Positions 50,651-54,705 of a stretch of 54,705 nucleotides of DNA are shown here, in pieces. The notes beneath the pieces are model-generated. The model worked only from the letters and a program-made list of their open reading frames with translations. It searched no databases and was not told the origin of the DNA. Both the position numbers and the translations under genes were made by a program. The stretch is taken from NCBI GenBank assembly GCA_023395595.1, contig JAEWYO010000057.1, positions 1 to 54,705 of the forward strand, given 5' to 3'. This stretch comes from Bacillota bacterium (lineage in GTDB: Bacteria > Bacillota > Clostridia > Christensenellales > CAG-138). Within the stretch, counting starts at the first letter, position 1. The number at the start of each line of letters is the position of its first letter.

Positions 50651-50688
50651 GCGAAACGTATTTCTAGCCCGCCAGTGCGAAACGGTTT
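50651..50688. promoter_or_regulatory. Two operator-like sites before fucU
   Basis: GCGAAACGTATTTC at 50651-50664 and GCGAAACGGTTT at 50677-50688 share the GCGAAACG half-site of the operators near the regulator gene. Confidence 0.5.
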
Positions 50689-50707
50689 ATACAGAAGGAG
50701 AACGCAA

Positions 50708-51154
50708 ATGCTGCTCAACATTCCGAAGATTCTTTCCCCGGAGCTTATCAAGGCGCTGTGCGAAATGGGACACGGCGACAAAATCCTGCTGGCGGATGCC
50801 AACTTTCCCGGCAAAAGCTCGGCCGAGCGTTGCCACGCGACCTTTTTGCGCGCGGATGGCATAGGTGTGCCCGCACTTCTTGAGGCAATCCTAACCCTCA
50901 TGCCGCTGGACGCGTATACCGACGAACCCGCGATGGTGATGGATGTGGACGTGCGCGACAAGGGCATGAAGATTCCGATTCACGACACCTATCGCGCCAT
51001 CGTGGCGGCGCATGACCCTCGCGGGGAAGCGGCGGTTTCGCAATATGAGCGCTACGCTTTCTACGACAAGGCTGATACCTGCGCCGTGATCGTTCAGACC
51101 GGTGAAGAGGCGGTCTACGCCAACATCATCCTGCAAAAGGGTGTCATAAAATGA
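50708..51154 (+). CDS. fucU: L-fucose mutarotase (FucU/RbsD family)
   Basis: The 148-residue protein interconverts sugar anomers. It has LCEMGHGDKILLADANFP with the catalytic His of GHGD and the C-terminal TGEEAVYANIILQKGVI. ATG 50708 follows AAGGAGA. Its stop overlaps the kinase start (ATGA). RbsD-type pyranase activity on ribose is the alternative, but the FucI neighbour favours fucose. Confidence 0.93.
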   Translation: MLLNIPKILSPELIKALCEMGHGDKILLADANFPGKSSAERCHATFLRADGIGVPALLEAILTLMPLDAYTDEPAMVMDVDVRDKGMKIPIHDTYRAIVAAHDPRGEAAVSQYERYAFYDKADTCAVIVQTGEEAVYANIILQKGVIK

Positions 51155-52626
51155 AGAAGCAAAAGCGGCTGCTTGCGTTTGATCTGGGCGCATCCAACGG
51201 GCGCGCCGTGCTTGGCGCGTTTGATGGCGCGCGCCTCGAGCTCACCGAGTTGCATCGCTTTGACAACCCGATGATCGAGCAAAACGGCTTGTATTACTGG
51301 GACGCGCTGGGGCTCTACCGAAACCTCAAGGAATCATTTCTCAAGCTCAAGCATGAAGGACACGAGGCGGATTGCTTTGGTATCGATACGTGGGGCGTCG
51401 ATTTTGGCCTGCTCGACCACAACGGCGCACTGCTGGGCAACCCGCGCTGCTATCGCAACGGAACCGAGTCGGGCATGGCAAGCGTGCATGCTGTCGTGCC
51501 GCAGGAGACGCTCTTTTCGCGCACCGGCATTGCAAGCATGCCGTTTAACACGGTCTATCAGCTCTATGCGCGCTTGCAAGAAAAAGACCCCGCGTTGGAG
51601 CACGCAAAAACGCTGCTCTTTTCGCCGGATCTGTATGGTTATTTTTTCACGGGCGAACAGAGGACAGAATACACCATCGCAACCACCAGCATGCTCTATG
51701 ACGGTGAACACCGCCGTTGGGACACGCAGACGATGGACGCGCTCCAAATCCCCAAACGCATCTTCACCGATGTGGATTTCGCGGGGACTCTGCGCGGGTG
51801 CGTTCGTCCAGCGGTTGCGGAAGAACTCGGCATCTCCTGCGTGCCGTTTGCGGCGGTTGGGTCGCATGATACTGCATCCGCTGTTGCGGCAATCCCCGGA
51901 GAAGGGAACTTTGCGTTCTGCTCTTCCGGCACATGGTCGCTCTTTGGGGTGGAGAGCGAAACACCCGTAAAATCACGCGCGGTGTTCGACGCAAACTTTT
52001 CCAACGAAGGCACGGTGCAGGGCACATTCCGCTTGCTGAAAAACATTATGGGACTCTGGCTGATTCAGGAGTGCAGGCGGGACTGGCAAAAGCAGGGTTC
52101 TTTCCTGAGCTATGACGAGATCGACCTGCAAGCCAAGGTGAGTGAGGGTCTAAGGAGCATCATCGACACGGATGATTTGCGTTTTTATGCCGCGGGCAAC
52201 ATGCAAAATAAGATTCAGCAGTTTTGCGAACAAACGAACCAACCCGTACCGGAGACGGTCGGCGAGATCGCGCGCTGTATCTACGACAGCCTTGCGCTGA
52301 AGTACCGCTACGCATTGGAGACGCTGGAAGGTTATCGCGGTGGGCGAATCGAAACGCTCAATATCGTCGGCGGCGGTACGAAGAACAAGCTCATGAACCA
52401 GCTCGCAGCAGATGCAACCGGACGGACGGTCGTCGCGGGGCCGGTCGAGAGCGCGTGCGTGGGAAACCTGCTTCTGCAGGCGGTTGCGCTCGGCGAACTC
52501 AAGGACGTACACGAGGCGCGCGCGGTCGTTCGCGCTTCGTTTGCAACAGAGATTTACGAAAGCCGCCGCACGCAGCAATGGGAGGACGCGTACCAAAAGC
52601 TGCTCGGCTTCTTGAAAAACGAGTGA
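51151..52626 (+). CDS. FGGY-family deoxyketose kinase, rhamnulokinase type
   Basis: The 491-residue kinase has the FGGY fold: phosphate-binding LLAFDLGASNGRAVLGAFD, substrate region CFGIDTWGVDFGLLD and the C-terminal INIVGGGTKNKLMNQ-like NIVGGGTKNKLMNQLAAD. The details (LGASNGR, DTWGVDFGLLD) match rhamnulokinase (RhaB) better than E. coli FucK. In this operon it probably phosphorylates L-fuculose, or L-rhamnulose or D-ribulose. The product would be the sugar 1- or 5-phosphate. Substrate not fixed by sequence. Confidence 0.9.
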   Translation: MKKQKRLLAFDLGASNGRAVLGAFDGARLELTELHRFDNPMIEQNGLYYWDALGLYRNLKESFLKLKHEGHEADCFGIDTWGVDFGLLDHNGALLGNPRCYRNGTESGMASVHAVVPQETLFSRTGIASMPFNTVYQLYARLQEKDPALEHAKTLLFSPDLYGYFFTGEQRTEYTIATTSMLYDGEHRRWDTQTMDALQIPKRIFTDVDFAGTLRGCVRPAVAEELGISCVPFAAVGSHDTASAVAAIPGEGNFAFCSSGTWSLFGVESETPVKSRAVFDANFSNEGTVQGTFRLLKNIMGLWLIQECRRDWQKQGSFLSYDEIDLQAKVSEGLRSIIDTDDLRFYAAGNMQNKIQQFCEQTNQPVPETVGEIARCIYDSLALKYRYALETLEGYRGGRIETLNIVGGGTKNKLMNQLAADATGRTVVAGPVESACVGNLLLQAVALGELKDVHEARAVVRASFATEIYESRRTQQWEDAYQKLLGFLKNE

Positions 52627-52760
52627 CGAAGCGCGCGGACACATCTGTGAAAACGGCGCAGCACGCGAAAAAGTTGAAGGAATCTGGCACCCTATTCGAT
52701 TGCTATCGTGCACTATAATAAACCTGATATGGTATGCCAATGCAGAAACGGGAGAAATCA

Positions 52761-53636
52761 ATGATCGACCTAACGAAATGGGAGCAGAAGGCTGCCCAGC
52801 AGATTCACAGCAGAAAGAACATCGCGGGACGGCTTGGTGGCAGAATTGCCATCGTGACCGGCAGCGCGCAAGGGTTTGGCAAGGGCATCGCGGAGGAACT
52901 CTATCGCGAGGGCGCATGCGTGGTGATTGCGGATCTCAACGAACCGCTGGCAAAGACCGTCGCGGAATCGCTGGGTGCGCGTGCGGTTGCGGTGAAGGCG
53001 GATGTGTCCAGCGAGGAGAGCGTCGCGAACTTGATTGCGACGTGCGTGGAGACGTTTGGCGGGCTGGACTTGTTTGTCAGCAACGCGGGTGTGCTCAAAG
53101 CAGGTTCTCTGGACGAGATGGAGAAGAAGGATTTCGAGTTCGTCACGAGCATCAACTACACTGCGTTCTTTACATGTGTCAAGTATGCCCAGCGGATCAT
53201 GCGCGCGCAATTCGCGGCTGACTCCAGCTGGATGGGCGACATCATCGAGATCAACAGCAAGAGCGGATTGGAAGGCAGCAACAAGAATTTTGCTTACGCG
53301 GGCGGAAAGTTCGGCGGGATCGGCCTCGTCGAGAGCTTCGCGCTGGAGCTTGCGCCATATAACATCAAGGTCAACGCGATCTGCCCGGGGAACTATTACG
53401 ACGGCCCGCTATGGAGCGATCCCGAGCGTGGTTTGTTCGTGCAATACCTCCGCGCGGGAAAAGTGCCGGGGGCAAAGACGATTGAGGACGTGAAGAATTT
53501 CTACTTAAGCAAATCGCTGATCAAGCGCGGATGTTTGCCAAGCGACGTTGCCAAAGCGATCTTCTACGCCGTGGAACAGACCTACGAGACAGGTCAAGCA
53601 ATTCCCGTGACCGGCGGACAGGTGATGTTGAGATGA
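52761..53636 (+). CDS. SDR-family dehydrogenase, SrlD-like
   Basis: The 291-residue oxidoreductase has the NAD site GSAQGFGKGIAEEL, catalytic Ser in INSKSGLEGS and the Tyr/Lys pair in YAGGK. The C-terminal parts LIKRGC and TGQAIPVTGGQVM closely match sorbitol-6-phosphate 2-dehydrogenase (SrlD: PLKRGC, TGQSINVTGGQVM). An extra N-terminal helix of about 30 residues precedes the fold. ATG 52761 follows GGGAGA. Its stop overlaps the PHP gene. It may interconvert a ketose phosphate and a polyol phosphate in this pathway. Confidence 0.88.
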   Translation: MIDLTKWEQKAAQQIHSRKNIAGRLGGRIAIVTGSAQGFGKGIAEELYREGACVVIADLNEPLAKTVAESLGARAVAVKADVSSEESVANLIATCVETFGGLDLFVSNAGVLKAGSLDEMEKKDFEFVTSINYTAFFTCVKYAQRIMRAQFAADSSWMGDIIEINSKSGLEGSNKNFAYAGGKFGGIGLVESFALELAPYNIKVNAICPGNYYDGPLWSDPERGLFVQYLRAGKVPGAKTIEDVKNFYLSKSLIKRGCLPSDVAKAIFYAVEQTYETGQAIPVTGGQVMLR

Positions 53637-54705
53637 TTGAGCTTTCTTTGTTGCGTTCTTTGAACGCGCCGACAAAAGAAGAACGTTTGCAGACGCTGAA
53701 AACCGTTGTTGCTACAGCGGATTTTCCGGCGATTGATTCGCGCATGGTCAACAACCACATCCACACGACCTATTCGTTTTCACCGTATTCGCCCTCGGCC
53801 GCGGTCTACGCTGCGCGTGCGGAGGGCCTCGCCACCTGCGGGATCGTGGATCATGACAGCATTGGCGGTGCGGAGGAGTTCATCCAGGCGGGCGAGATGG
53901 TCGGGATTCCGACGACGATCGGAATCGAGACGCGCGTCTCGTTTGCGGAGACTTCGTTCAGCGAAAAGCGCACGAACAACCCCGACCAGATCGGCAACAG
54001 CTACATGGTGCTGCATGCCGTGCCGCACGACAAGATTGAGACAGTGCAGGCGTATTTCGCGCCGCTGCGGGAGCGCAGAAACGCGCGAAACAAGAAGATG
54101 ATTGCGCGAATCAACGAGCTGTACGCCGAAGACGGCGTATTGCTCGATTTCGAGCGGGACGTGCTGCCGCTTTCGCAGTACGCAAACGGCGGCAGCGTGA
54201 CCGAGCGGCACCTCATGCTCGCGCTTGCGCGGCAGCTGCTTGCGCTCGGCAAAGCGAAGTTGCCGGAGCACGCAAGTGAGCTGGAGATCCTGCTCGCGGA
54301 ATACGATCTCGTCGGCACGCTGAAGAAGGATTGCATCCCGAAGGTGTTCGTTCCGGCGACGGACGAATGCCCGACGTTGAGCGAGATCGTCCGTTTCGCA
54401 AAAGAAGTCAACGGCATCCTCGCGTATGCGTATCTCGGCGACGTGACGGCTAGCGTCACGGGCGACAAGAAAGCGCAGAAGTTTGAGGACGACTCTCTCG
54501 ACGAATTATTCGAAGTCATTTATCACGCAGGCATCCGCGCGGTGACGTATATGCCAACACGGAACACGCAAACCCAGATCGAGCGCCTGAGAAAGCTCTG
54601 TGAACAATACGGGATGCTGCAGATCAGCGGCGAGGACATCAACTCCCCCCGCCAGAAGTTTACGATTGAGAAGATGAAGGAAGAACAGTTTTCGAATTTG
54701 GTTGA
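53633..54705 (+). CDS. PHP-domain phosphoesterase-like protein, 3' end missing
   Basis: The frame starts at ATG 53633, four bases into the SDR stop region, and runs off the window after 357 codons. The metal-binding signature is NNHIHTTYSFSPYSP and GIVDHDSIGG; later HAVPHDKIE and KMIARINELYAEDGVLLD resemble PHP phosphatases/phosphoesterases. Zn- or Fe-dependent hydrolysis of a phosphoester is expected. It is coupled to the SrlD-like dehydrogenase, so the substrate is probably a pathway sugar phosphate. Confidence 0.87.
   Translation, partial: MIELSLLRSLNAPTKEERLQTLKTVVATADFPAIDSRMVNNHIHTTYSFSPYSPSAAVYAARAEGLATCGIVDHDSIGGAEEFIQAGEMVGIPTTIGIETRVSFAETSFSEKRTNNPDQIGNSYMVLHAVPHDKIETVQAYFAPLRERRNARNKKMIARINELYAEDGVLLDFERDVLPLSQYANGGSVTERHLMLALARQLLALGKAKLPEHASELEILLAEYDLVGTLKKDCIPKVFVPATDECPTLSEIVRFAKEVNGILAYAYLGDVTASVTGDKKAQKFEDDSLDELFEVIYHAGIRAVTYMPTRNTQTQIERLRKLCEQYGMLQISGEDINSPRQKFTIEKMKEEQFSNLV

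Overview
The window looks like chromosome from an anaerobic, Gram-positive-type (monoderm) Clostridia-like bacterium. GC content is moderate to high in genes, with AT-rich intergenic patches. The evidence is the gene content: formate-tetrahydrofolate ligase with FolD, a sodium-pump decarboxylase beta subunit beside a membrane pyrophosphatase, GTP-type PEP carboxykinase, a DUF6323/DUF6179 pair, an oxygen-binding di-iron protein and YibE/F, plus lipoproteins with simple lipoboxes and no outer-membrane components. I see no rRNA, tRNA, CRISPR array, transposase or phage gene.

Layout. 1-4.6 kb: a partial DUF1648 membrane protein, then a one-carbon operon (fhs-folD) running on into a methyltransferase-fold membrane protein and a GNAT acetyltransferase. 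4.6-4.94 kb: four tandem 95-bp units, each carrying a two-way terminator hairpin, between convergent genes. 5-12.3 kb: rhodanese lipoprotein and ferredoxin, two diguanylate cyclases, an ASCH protein, YibE/F and alkaline phosphatase. 12.3-14.98 kb: O-acetylhomoserine sulfhydrylase behind a consensus promoter and a candidate leader peptide, then an OGG-type DNA glycosylase. 15.2-18.8 kb: an ion-pump operon (OadB-like, a 50-residue OadG-like protein, K+-independent-type HppA). 19.2-24.7 kb: a lipoprotein, a Qnr-like pentapeptide protein behind a terminator-like leader, DUF6323/DUF6179, and an oxygen-sensor-like di-iron protein coupled to a PAS-HD-GYP phosphodiesterase. 25-30.7 kb: a MacAB-type efflux system with its two-component system and a stand-alone FakA-type C-terminal domain.

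30.9-35.5 kb holds the most unusual locus. A heliorhodopsin gene converges on a MarR-regulated operon that encodes a small membrane protein and a flavin-reductase-like protein with an apparent protochlorophyllide-reductase-type C-terminal domain. An unidentified polytopic membrane protein and an anchored alpha/beta hydrolase lie beside it. 35.5-42.4 kb: a NYN/OST-HTH protein, a secreted proline-rich protein, a DEAD-box helicase, an Imm5-like protein, a zinc-ribbon protein with a candidate small RNA upstream, and PEP carboxykinase. 43-54.7 kb: a deoxysugar locus with a ribose-type ABC importer, a LacI regulator with several matching operators, L-fucose isomerase, FucU mutarotase, a rhamnulokinase-type kinase, a SrlD-like dehydrogenase and a PHP-domain protein cut off by the window end. 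No aldolase lies inside the window.

Three themes recur: cyclic-di-GMP signalling (two cyclases, one phosphodiesterase), redox/oxygen/light sensing (di-iron protein, heliorhodopsin, flavoprotein) and RNA-level control (four leaders with terminator-like hairpins or leader peptides). All functional calls come from reading translated sequence and recalled family motifs; no database search was possible.
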